From the NCBI GenBank assembly GCA_027483805.1, contig JAIXTS010000527.1, forward strand, positions 1 through 34,585: 34,585 bases of DNA. The letters run 5' to 3'. This document shows positions 27,126-34,585 of the stretch, piece after piece. Origin of the DNA: Azospirillum sp. Lineage in GTDB: Bacteria > Pseudomonadota > Alphaproteobacteria > Azospirillales > Azospirillaceae. A model generated the notes under the pieces. It did no database searches and had not been told where the DNA came from. It worked only from the letters and a program-made list of their open reading frames with translations. Each line of letters begins with the position of its first letter. Position 1 is the first letter of the stretch. Made by a program: the position numbers and the translations under genes.

Positions 27126-27806
27126 TTACCCCAAAAGTGTGGCCAGATCGGTGACCGCAGGGTGGTCGAAACACCCGGCCGGCAGACGCGGCAGACTGAG
27201 GATGGGCAGCCCGTCCAGAAACGGGGCCAGCGCCGCCACCGTATCGGCCGGCGGCACGGTCCCGCCCGGCGTCTCTGACAGGACCAGGGCCGCCACCCGC
27301 AGCGACCGGGCCCGCAGCACCGCATGTGCGGTCAGGATATGGCTGATGGTGCCCAGATAGGTGCCGGCCACCAGGATCGTCGGCAGCCCCAGTGCCGCCA
27401 TCCAGTCCAGGACGGTGGCGCCATCATCCACCGGGGCCATGACGCCGCCCACCCCTTCGATCAGCAGCGGCCCGCGCGCATCGGCGATGCGGCGGCGGCA
27501 GGCGGCCAGCATGGCGCTGTAGGGCACCTGCCGCCCTTCCCGCCTGGCCGCCATGTTGGGGGCCAGCGGGGCGGCAAAACGCCAGGGGGAAACACGGTCC
27601 AGCGTGTCCGGCGTCAGGTCCAGGCCCATCGCATCGATCAGGGCGGCGGGATCGCTGCCCCTGGGATCATCGGGATCGATGCCGCTGACCAGCGGCTTGA
27701 ACGCATCCGGCCCCAACCCCGCCGCCCGCCAGTGCCGCAGCAGACAGGCGGAAACGAAGGTCTTGCCGATATCGGTGCCGGTGGCGGTGACAAAATGCGC
27801 GGTCAT
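27126..27806 (-). CDS. bioD: Dethiobiotin synthetase
   Basis: FVTATGTDIGKTFVSACLLRHW P-loop, PLLIEGVGGVMAPVDDGATVLDWMAALGLPTILVAGTYLGTISH. Confidence 0.93.
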   Translation of the reverse strand: MTAHFVTATGTDIGKTFVSACLLRHWRAAGLGPDAFKPLVSGIDPDDPRGSDPAALIDAMGLDLTPDTLDRVSPWRFAAPLAPNMAARREGRQVPYSAMLAACRRRIADARGPLLIEGVGGVMAPVDDGATVLDWMAALGLPTILVAGTYLGTISHILTAHAVLRARSLRVAALVLSETPGGTVPPADTVAALAPFLDGLPILSLPRLPAGCFDHPAVTDLATLLG

Positions 27807-27895
27807 GGTTGGTGGGGTTCCTGGCGGCTTGACGGCCCTCTTCTATCGCCGCGTCCCTTTCCCATGCCAAGGGCAATTTGGCGCGGTCGGGCGGT

Positions 27896-28606
27896 CTAGG
27901 CCAGCTTCAGGTACGGATTGTCCTCGCCGGTGCCAGGGTCCCGCCGCCTTCCCCACATTTCATGCACATGCATGTGGCCGGACAGCCGGCTAAAGGCGTC
28001 CGACCTTCCTTCTTCATAATGGTTCCAGACGGCACCAGCGATATAGTCGCAGAAGGCCAATCCATCCTCCAGCGGTTTTGATCGGTGGATTTGATCGATC
28101 GTGGTGGAACCATTGCCTTGTAACCAAACATCCCTTCTGGTGATGTTTTCAATCAGTCCTTTCGAGCCCGTGCCGGCATTCAAATTATCCGGACATAGGG
28201 AAACATTTCGATATCGGCTGATTTCTTCATAAACTGATCGGGAAAATGCCATGGCATAGATCAGATGAAAATGATCCCTTATATGGAGAGGAATAAGCTC
28301 CTTTTTGATGACGGATACGAAAAGTTTGGCTGTTTCCCTGTTCTGGCTCAGCATTTTCGATGCCAGAATGCAGAAATCAGAACGGGCACCTTCTTTCAGA
28401 TCGATCCATTTCTTTTCATTCTTTGATGTCCAGCCCTTGGCTTCCCAAAGTTTTCGGACAACCTTGCCGAACTTCATGTGATCGCCATTGGCGCCAAGGC
28501 AAGCAGCAATGACGAAATATCGACTGGAGCCGCCGTCACGATTAGGCTGATCAAGTTTCCAGCCCAGGTCCCCGCTTTCATCGGACAGGATGAGTGCATT
28601 GCTCAC
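27896..28606 (-). CDS. DUF3800 domain-containing protein (start codon uncertain; GTG 28606 suggested)
   Basis: ILSDESGDLGWK N-terminal acidic motif and RSKPLEDGLAFCDYIAGAVWNHYE C-terminal motif; lower GC than flanks. The ORF-track TTG start at 28681 lies inside a terminator hairpin. Confidence 0.7.
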   Translation of the reverse strand: MSNALILSDESGDLGWKLDQPNRDGGSSRYFVIAACLGANGDHMKFGKVVRKLWEAKGWTSKNEKKWIDLKEGARSDFCILASKMLSQNRETAKLFVSVIKKELIPLHIRDHFHLIYAMAFSRSVYEEISRYRNVSLCPDNLNAGTGSKGLIENITRRDVWLQGNGSTTIDQIHRSKPLEDGLAFCDYIAGAVWNHYEEGRSDAFSRLSGHMHVHEMWGRRRDPGTGEDNPYLKLA

Positions 28607-28663
28607 GTCGCGGCCCACATCTTTCTTGTCATGCAGGATCGTGATATTGCTACCGGAAATAAT

Positions 28664-28698
28664 AAAAAAGGGCGACCCCAAAACCTGGGATCGCCCTT
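28664..28698 (-). terminator. Rho-independent terminator-like hairpin followed by TTTTTT on the - strand
   Basis: AAGGGCGACCCCA-AAACC-TGGGATCGCCCTT (12/13 pairing), A-run at 28664-28669 on +. Confidence 0.7.
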
Positions 28699-28867
28699 AA
28701 TTTAACGGGCCGTGCCGAGAGGGTCACGCGTTCAAACCGCGTTTAGGATATCCATAGACATTATGGACGTCCGAGCATCTCCGCGGGCTCACCGGCCTGA
28801 TCTGAAGGTAGGGTTCGTCGCCCCGCACGTCAAGGCGTTAGGGCGCAACCCCGCAAACCGCCTTTTT
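28699..28867. ncRNA. Candidate structured small RNA or leader upstream of bioB (strand unresolved)
   Basis: No credible CDS; several stems (ACGCG/CGCGT 28726-28742, TCCATA/TATGGA); + strand AAGGCG...CGCCTT followed by TTTTT (28832-28867); opposite-strand terminator at 28664-28698. Confidence 0.35.
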
Positions 28868-29064
28868 ATGAGCGGCGGTCATGAGGCTGTGCCGCAGTCG
28901 CTTCCATGGCGGCGGGTGGGGCGGGTGCTTTTCACACCCCCCTTTCCCTCAACCCCCCCATGCGCGGTGGGGGATGCTGGCCTGCATTTGGGTCCTGACA
29001 GGCCCGTGTAACAGGTTTTATACCACTAACCCTGACCCGCCTTTCCAGTTGTTAGGGATGAGAG

Positions 29065-30078
29065 ATGAGCATCGCCGCCACCGCCCCGCACGCCGCCCTG
29101 GCCGGTAATCCGATCCGCAATGATTGGACGCAAGCAGAGGTGGAGGCCCTGTTCAACCTGCCCTTCATGGACCTGCTGTACCGGGCGCAGACGCTGCACC
29201 GCCAGTTCTTCGACGCCAACGAGGTGCAGATTTCCACCCTGCTGTCGATCAAGACCGGCGGCTGCCCGGAGGATTGCAATTACTGTCCGCAATCGGCGCA
29301 GTTCGACACGGGCCTGAAAGCCTCCAAGCTGATGCAGGTGGAAAAGGTGCTGGCCGAGGCGCGCGCCGCCAAGGAACAGGGCGCCTCGCGCTTCTGCATG
29401 GGCGCCGCCTGGCGGTCACCCAAGGATCAGGACCTGGACACGGTCTGCGCCATGGTGGAAGGCGTGAAGGCCATGGGCATGGAGACCTGTGTGACGCTCG
29501 GCATGCTGCGGCCCGATCAGGCGCTGAAGCTGAAGGGGGCCGGTCTGGATTATTACAACCATAATCTGGACACGTCCGAGGAGCATTACGGCAACATCAT
29601 CACCACCCGCACCTATCAGGACCGTCTGGACACGCTGGACGCCGTGCGCTCTGCCGGCATCAATGTCTGCTGCGGCGGCATCATGGGCCTGGGTGAGGGG
29701 CGCGAGGACCGCGCCAGCCTGATCCGCACGCTGGCCACCCTGCCCCAGCACCCGGACAGCGTGCCGATCAACCTGCTGGTCAAGGTGGAGGGCACGCCGC
29801 TGGACCAGGCCGATCAGGTCGATCCCATCGAATTTGTCCGCACCATCGCGGTGGCCCGCATCACCATGCCGGCCAGCGTTGTCCGCCTCTCGGCGGGGCG
29901 TGAGGATATGAGCGACGAGATGCAGGCTTTGTGCTTTGCCGCCGGCGCCAATTCCATCTTCTATGGCGAACGGCTGCTGACCACGCCCAACCCGGCCCAG
30001 GCGCGCGACGCCACGCTGTTCCAGAAGCTGGGCCTGCGGTCGATGCAGGTCGAGATGGACGCGGACGCCGGCGCATGA
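29065..30078 (+). CDS. bioB: Biotin synthase
   Basis: Radical SAM motif [63 protein letters not shown]. Confidence 0.97.
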   Translation: MSIAATAPHAALAGNPIRNDWTQAEVEALFNLPFMDLLYRAQTLHRQFFDANEVQISTLLSIKTGGCPEDCNYCPQSAQFDTGLKASKLMQVEKVLAEARAAKEQGASRFCMGAAWRSPKDQDLDTVCAMVEGVKAMGMETCVTLGMLRPDQALKLKGAGLDYYNHNLDTSEEHYGNIITTRTYQDRLDTLDAVRSAGINVCCGGIMGLGEGREDRASLIRTLATLPQHPDSVPINLLVKVEGTPLDQADQVDPIEFVRTIAVARITMPASVVRLSAGREDMSDEMQALCFAAGANSIFYGERLLTTPNPAQARDATLFQKLGLRSMQVEMDADAGA

Positions 30079-31352
30079 AAGGGGCGGCGGCGCCCGCCTG
30101 GCTGAATGAGGGGATGCGGCATATCTGGCTGCCCTATAGCCAGATGAAGCATGCCGACCCGCCGCTGCCCGTGGTGGCGACCGAGGGCACGCGCATCCAT
30201 CTGGCCGATGGGCGCGTGCTGATCGACGGTATTGCCAGTTGGTGGACCGCCTGCCACGGCTATAACCACCCGCATCTGCGCCAGGCCCTGGAGGCACAGG
30301 CGGCGCGGATGCCGCATGTGATGTTCGGCGGCCTTTCCCATGAACCGGCCCTGCGGCTGGCGACAAGGCTGGCCAAGCTGCTGCCCGGCGATCTGGACCG
30401 CGTGTTCTTCGCCGAAAGCGGGTCGGTGGCCGTGGAGGTCGCCATGAAGATGGCGATCCAGTACTGGCTGAACAAAGGCGAGCGGGGGCGGGCCAAGATC
30501 CTGTCCTTCACCGGCGGCTATCATGGCGACACCATCGCCACCATGGCCGTGTGCGACCCCGAAGAGGGCATGCATTCCCTGTTCACCGGGCTGCTGCCGG
30601 AACATTTTGTGCAGCCCCTGCCGCGCGATGCGGAAAGCCTGGCGGCGCTGGAAGGCTTTCTGGACCGCCATGCCGGGCAGATCGCCGCCATGCTGGTGGA
30701 ACCCTTGGTGCAGGGCGCGGGCGGCATGGTGTTCCATGACGTTGCTGTCCTGCGCCGCTTGCGCGATCTGGCCGACCGGTACGGCATCCTGTTGATCTTT
30801 GACGAGATTTTCACCGGCTTCGGGCGCACGGGCACAATGTTCGCGGCCCAGGCGGCGGATGTGGTGCCCGATATCATCACCCTGTCCAAGGCGCTGACCG
30901 GCGGCACCCTGCCCTTGTCGGCCACCATCGCACGCCGGCAGGTATTTGACGCCTTCTGGTCCGACGATCCGCTGGCGGCCCTGATGCATGGGCCCACCTA
31001 TATGGGCAATGCCCTGGGCTGCGCGGTGGCCAATGCGTCGCTGGACCTGTTCGAATCACACGACCGTATGGCGCAGGTGGCGGCCATCAGCGGCTGGCTG
31101 ACCACCGGTCTGGAGCCCTGCCGCGACCTGCCCGGCGTGGTGGATGTCCGGGTCCTGGGCGCCATCGGCGTGGTGCAAATGGATAGAATCAAAGATTTGC
31201 GCGCCTGCAAACGACTTTTGCTGGCCGAGGGGGTGTGGATCCGGCCATTCCGCGATATTGTCTACCTTACGCCGGCCTTCACGGCGACGGAGGAGGATGT
31301 GATGCGTCTGACGGGGGCGATCGCCCGCGTTCTTCAACGGGGTCATCCATGA
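30075..31352 (+). CDS. bioA: Adenosylmethionine-8-amino-7-oxononanoate aminotransferase
   Basis: [89 protein letters not shown] overlap with bioB. Confidence 0.96.
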   Translation: MKGAAAPAWLNEGMRHIWLPYSQMKHADPPLPVVATEGTRIHLADGRVLIDGIASWWTACHGYNHPHLRQALEAQAARMPHVMFGGLSHEPALRLATRLAKLLPGDLDRVFFAESGSVAVEVAMKMAIQYWLNKGERGRAKILSFTGGYHGDTIATMAVCDPEEGMHSLFTGLLPEHFVQPLPRDAESLAALEGFLDRHAGQIAAMLVEPLVQGAGGMVFHDVAVLRRLRDLADRYGILLIFDEIFTGFGRTGTMFAAQAADVVPDIITLSKALTGGTLPLSATIARRQVFDAFWSDDPLAALMHGPTYMGNALGCAVANASLDLFESHDRMAQVAAISGWLTTGLEPCRDLPGVVDVRVLGAIGVVQMDRIKDLRACKRLLLAEGVWIRPFRDIVYLTPAFTATEEDVMRLTGAIARVLQRGHP

Positions 31353-32539
31353 GCGGTGCTGCCGGCTGGCTGGACATGCTGGCAGCCCAGGCGCTGGACG
31401 CGCTGGACATGGCGGGCCGTCGTCGGACCTTGCGCGCCTATGATCGTGACGGCATCCGTCTGCGCCTGCCCGACGGCAATGTGCTGGTCGATGTGGCCTC
31501 GAACGATTATCTGGGTCTGGCCCAGGACCCCGGCATCATCGACCGCGCCGCGGAATTTGTGGCCCGGTTCGGGGCCGGCAGCGGCGCCTCGCGCCTGATC
31601 TGCGGCACCCTGACCGCCCATGTGGAGGTAGAGGAAAAGCTGGCCGCCTTTCTGGGCACAGAGGCGGCGCTGCTGTTCGGTACCGGCTTCCAGGCCAATG
31701 CCACCCTGTTGCCGGCGCTGGCCGAATTGCTGGGCGGGGAGGCGGAACTGCTGGTCGACCGGCTGTCGCATGCCAGCATCCTGAACGGTGCCTTTTCCCA
31801 CGGGGTAAAGGCCAGACGCTTTCGGCACAATGACCTGAACCATCTTGAAGATCTGCTGAAGGACGGCACCGGCCCGCGTCTGGTGGTGACGGAGTCGGTG
31901 TTCAGCATGGATGGCGACCGCGCCCATCTGGCCGCCATTGCCGATCTGGCCGACCGCTATGGCGCGCCGCTTTATCTGGACGAGGCGCATGCCATCGGCG
32001 TGCTGGGCCCGGAGGGGCGCGGGCTGGCGGCGGAGATGCCGGGCCGGGTGGCCGTGACCATGGGCACCCTGGGCAAGGCGTTCGGCGGTTTCGGCGCCTA
32101 TGTCGCGGGATCGCGCCTGCTGATCGATTATCTGACCAACCGCTGCGCCGGGTTCCTTTATACCACGGCCCCGCCGCCGGCCGTGCTGGGTGCGCTGGAT
32201 GCCGCATTGGATGTCATCCCATCGCTGGACCTGGAACGGCTGCGCCTGGCCAGCATGGGCGACGCGGTGCGCATGGCGGTACAGGGGGTCGGCTATGATA
32301 CCGGCGCCAGCAGCACCCAGATCATCCCGGTGATCGCCGGCAGCGAACAGGCGGCCCTGGGCCTGCAGCAGATCCTGGAAATGGCGGGTTTCCTGGCCGT
32401 TGCCATTCGGCCGCCGACGGTGCCGGCCGGCACGTCGCGCCTGCGCCTGTCACTGTCGGCCGCGCTGGACGATCATACGGCCGGGCAATTGCTGACGGTT
32501 CTGTCCTGTCTGCCGCCGCCGGGCCTGGGCCTGCCCTGA
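31349..32539 (+). CDS. bioF: 8-amino-7-oxononanoate synthase
   Basis: VDVASNDYLGLAQDP, SGASRLICGTLTAHVEVEEKLAAFLGTEAALLFGTGFQAN, YLDEAHAIGVLGPEGRG, TLGKAFGGFGAYVAGS. Confidence 0.95.
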   Translation: MSGAAGWLDMLAAQALDALDMAGRRRTLRAYDRDGIRLRLPDGNVLVDVASNDYLGLAQDPGIIDRAAEFVARFGAGSGASRLICGTLTAHVEVEEKLAAFLGTEAALLFGTGFQANATLLPALAELLGGEAELLVDRLSHASILNGAFSHGVKARRFRHNDLNHLEDLLKDGTGPRLVVTESVFSMDGDRAHLAAIADLADRYGAPLYLDEAHAIGVLGPEGRGLAAEMPGRVAVTMGTLGKAFGGFGAYVAGSRLLIDYLTNRCAGFLYTTAPPPAVLGALDAALDVIPSLDLERLRLASMGDAVRMAVQGVGYDTGASSTQIIPVIAGSEQAALGLQQILEMAGFLAVAIRPPTVPAGTSRLRLSLSAALDDHTAGQLLTVLSCLPPPGLGLP

Positions 32540-33165
32540 TGCGGCGTCCCCTGTTCCTGTTCGTGCATGGCTGGGCCGGCACGCCCGCCCTGTGGGACCC
32601 TGTGCGGGCAGCGCTGGCCGCGCGTGGGGTGGCGGCGGCGGATATGCGGGTCGATTTCCATGCCGGTGTGACAGCCGCGTCGCGCCCCGTGATCGGTATC
32701 GGCCATTCGCTGGGGGCGGCAAGGCTGCTGGTCCAGGGGCCGGTGCTGGCGGGCTTTGTCGCCATCAACGGCTTCACCCGGTTCAGTGCGGCACCCGATT
32801 TCCCCGCCGGCACACATCCGCGCGTGCTGTCCACCATGCGCCGCCGGCTGCTGGCCGATGCCGGGGCCGTGCTGGCGGATTTCCATGCCCGCGCGGGGCT
32901 GCCGCTGCCGCCCGGTCCGTATGAGGCCGAGGCGCTGGCCCAGGGGCTGGACCTGCTGGGGGCCATCGATGCGCGGGCGGCATTCGGAGATTTTGCCAGC
33001 CCCCATGCGGCCCTGTGCGGGAGCGATGATGCCATCGTGCCGCCGGCCCATGCCGCCGCCTGTTTTGCCGATCCCGTGATGGTGGCGGGGGCGGGCCATG
33101 GGCTGCCGGTCAGCCACCCGGACCTGTGTGCCGATCACATTCTGGGGCTGGCGGCGCGATGCTGA
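32539..33165 (+). CDS. Alpha/beta hydrolase in pimeloyl-ACP methyl ester esterase position (BioH-like)
   Basis: FVHGWAGTPALWDPV, nucleophile elbow GHSLG, GSDDAIVP, GAGHGLP; translationally coupled between bioF and bioC. Confidence 0.8.
   Translation: MRRPLFLFVHGWAGTPALWDPVRAALAARGVAAADMRVDFHAGVTAASRPVIGIGHSLGAARLLVQGPVLAGFVAINGFTRFSAAPDFPAGTHPRVLSTMRRRLLADAGAVLADFHARAGLPLPPGPYEAEALAQGLDLLGAIDARAAFGDFASPHAALCGSDDAIVPPAHAAACFADPVMVAGAGHGLPVSHPDLCADHILGLAARC
32981..33001 (+). repeat. Solitary iteron copy CATTCGGAGATTTTGCCAGCC inside the BioH-like gene
   Basis: Identical over the first 19 bases to the origin iteron at 15364-15384. Confidence 0.85.
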
Positions 33166-33914
33166 CGCGGGTGGACAAGCGGGCGGTGGCCGGGCGCTTT
33201 GCGGCCGCTGCCGGGGGGTATGACGCCTCGGCCCGGGTACAGGCGCGCATCGCCGCCGCCCTGGCCGACAGGCTGACCGCCCTGCCCCTGCCCGACGGGG
33301 CGCGGGTACTGGAAATCGGCTGCGGCACGGGCCTGCTGACGGCGGCGGCGCTGGCAAGGCTGCCGCACGTGGGAACGTGGCTGGCCAGCGATATCGCCCC
33401 CGCCATGACGGCCCGCTGCCGCCAGCGCCTGGCGCAGGATCCGCGCCTGACCGTGGCGGTGATGGATGGGGAGGCGCCGGCGGTGGCCGGTCCCTTCGAC
33501 CTGATCTGTTCCAGCCTGGCGCTGCAATGGTTTCCCGATGCGGGCGGGGCGCTGGCCCGCTGGCGCCGGCTGCTGGCGCCGGGCGGGGTGCTGCTGGTCG
33601 CGACCCTGGGGGTTGATACGTTTGCGCAGTGGCGGGCGGCCCTGGCGGCGGCAGGCGCGCCCTGGGCCGGTCCGGCCTATCCGGACGGGGCCAGCCTGTC
33701 GCGCTGGCTGGGGGCCGGCGGGCGGGTGGAACGGCAGGATTTTGTCGAACATCACGCCGATGCCCATCATTTCCTGCGCTCCTTGCGCGGGATCGGGGCG
33801 GATTACGCGCCGGCCCGGCTGGCCCCGGTCACCCTGCGCCGGGCCATGCGCCTGCTGGACGCAACCCGGCCGGTGGACATCACCTATGATGTGCGCTGGT
33901 TATTGGCCTCCTGA
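33159..33914 (+). CDS. bioC: Malonyl-ACP O-methyltransferase
   Basis: VAGRFAAAAGGYDASARVQARIAAALADRL, LEIGCGTGLLTAAAL SAM motif, LICSSLALQWFPD; last gene of the biotin operon. Confidence 0.92.
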   Translation: MLTRVDKRAVAGRFAAAAGGYDASARVQARIAAALADRLTALPLPDGARVLEIGCGTGLLTAAALARLPHVGTWLASDIAPAMTARCRQRLAQDPRLTVAVMDGEAPAVAGPFDLICSSLALQWFPDAGGALARWRRLLAPGGVLLVATLGVDTFAQWRAALAAAGAPWAGPAYPDGASLSRWLGAGGRVERQDFVEHHADAHHFLRSLRGIGADYAPARLAPVTLRRAMRLLDATRPVDITYDVRWLLAS

Positions 33915-34585
33915 CCGCCATCCCTGGGATCGGCCAGGAATGCCAGATTGGCGTCGCGCAGGCGCGCGCCCTCCTCATCATAAAGGAAGGGCAGGAAGGC
34001 GTAGCGCACGCCGCTGGTCACCGGCTGCGCCTCATGCAGCAGGGAACAGGAAAAGGCGATGGCCCCGCCCGTGGGCGCGCGATAGGTGCGCGGCCCGAAT
34101 TCCGGGAAGCACAGGTCCCCGCCCTGATATTCGTCTGCGTTCAGATTGATGGTCACGGCAAAACGGCGATGGGCCGTGCCGCGCGTGGTATTGTCGCGAT
34201 GGGCGCGGAAAAAGCCCTGATCGGCCGCGTCATAGCAGGCGACGATATAGCGTTCCAGGCGCGTGGCCCGGAATTGCAGGGCCCGCGTCAGCATGGGCAG
34301 CAGCCGCTGCTCGATCCGGGTCCGTGCCTCCATCATCACCGTGGGATCGGTGATCAGCATGTCGCGGCGGCGCTTGAAACCATGATCGATCACGCCGACC
34401 GTCTTGCCATCCTGGTCGCGCATATAGCCGGAATCCTGCCCGCCATCGGCCTGGTACAGGTCGATCAGCAGCCGGCAGAAGGCCGGTTCGAACACGCCCG
34501 GCAGGGTCAGGACCGGGGCCGGCATGTCGGGCGGGCCGCAGAGGCCGGCCGGCGGCAGCGCCTTCACCCGTGCCAGGATGGCCGC
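33884..34585 (-). CDS. 2OG-Fe(II) dioxygenase domain protein (prolyl 4-hydroxylase-like), N-terminus beyond window
   Basis: FFRAHRDN (HxD) and LLHEAQPVTSGVRYAFLPFLYDE; the frame stays open to the window edge (AAILARVKALPPAG...). Confidence 0.85.
   Translation of the reverse strand, partial: AAILARVKALPPAGLCGPPDMPAPVLTLPGVFEPAFCRLLIDLYQADGGQDSGYMRDQDGKTVGVIDHGFKRRRDMLITDPTVMMEARTRIEQRLLPMLTRALQFRATRLERYIVACYDAADQGFFRAHRDNTTRGTAHRRFAVTINLNADEYQGGDLCFPEFGPRTYRAPTGGAIAFSCSLLHEAQPVTSGVRYAFLPFLYDEEGARLRDANLAFLADPRDGGQEANNQRTS

Noticed and set aside
28607-28681. TTG-initiated N-terminus of the DUF3800 ORF
   Set aside because: It would translate the terminator hairpin; no RBS; DUF3800 homology begins at about SNALILSDESGD.
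28726-28742. tRNA T-arm-like ACGCG-TTCAAAC-CGCGT
   Set aside because: No matching acceptor, D or anticodon arms in the expected 75-90 nt span.

Overview
High-GC alphaproteobacterial DNA, probably Azospirillaceae-like (taxonomy is inference). The window carries a plasmid-type replication origin among metabolic genes. A Rep_3-like initiator (13887-14960, -) sits next to an iteron field with core CATTCGGAG-N6-GCCAGGG. The field has two parts: dispersed direct copies at 15201-15585 and an oppositely oriented 22-23 bp tandem array at 15018-15108. Iteron cores recur outside the origin, as a hairpin plus spaced half-sites at 1833-2014 and as one complete copy inside a biotin-operon gene at 32981-33001. 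Accessory islands include an AAA ATPase/subtilase pair resembling IetAS (2368-5734), an AT-richer gene for a zinc-metalloprotease protein that looks like a toxin or effector (10255-11949), and a DUF3800 gene inserted between bioD and bioB. Other content: ROK kinase and AGE epimerase, two tandem GH43 enzymes, an M28 peptidase, a globin-coupled chemoreceptor, a ThuA/VOC/MaoC // ferredoxin/SDR divergent cluster, a PAS-PAS chemoreceptor, a hybrid histidine kinase/REC-GGDEF operon, bioB-A-F-(H-like)-C plus bioD, and a 2OG-Fe(II) oxygenase running off the window end. A structured intergenic segment at 28664-28867 may be a small RNA. All family assignments come from reading motifs; no database search was run.
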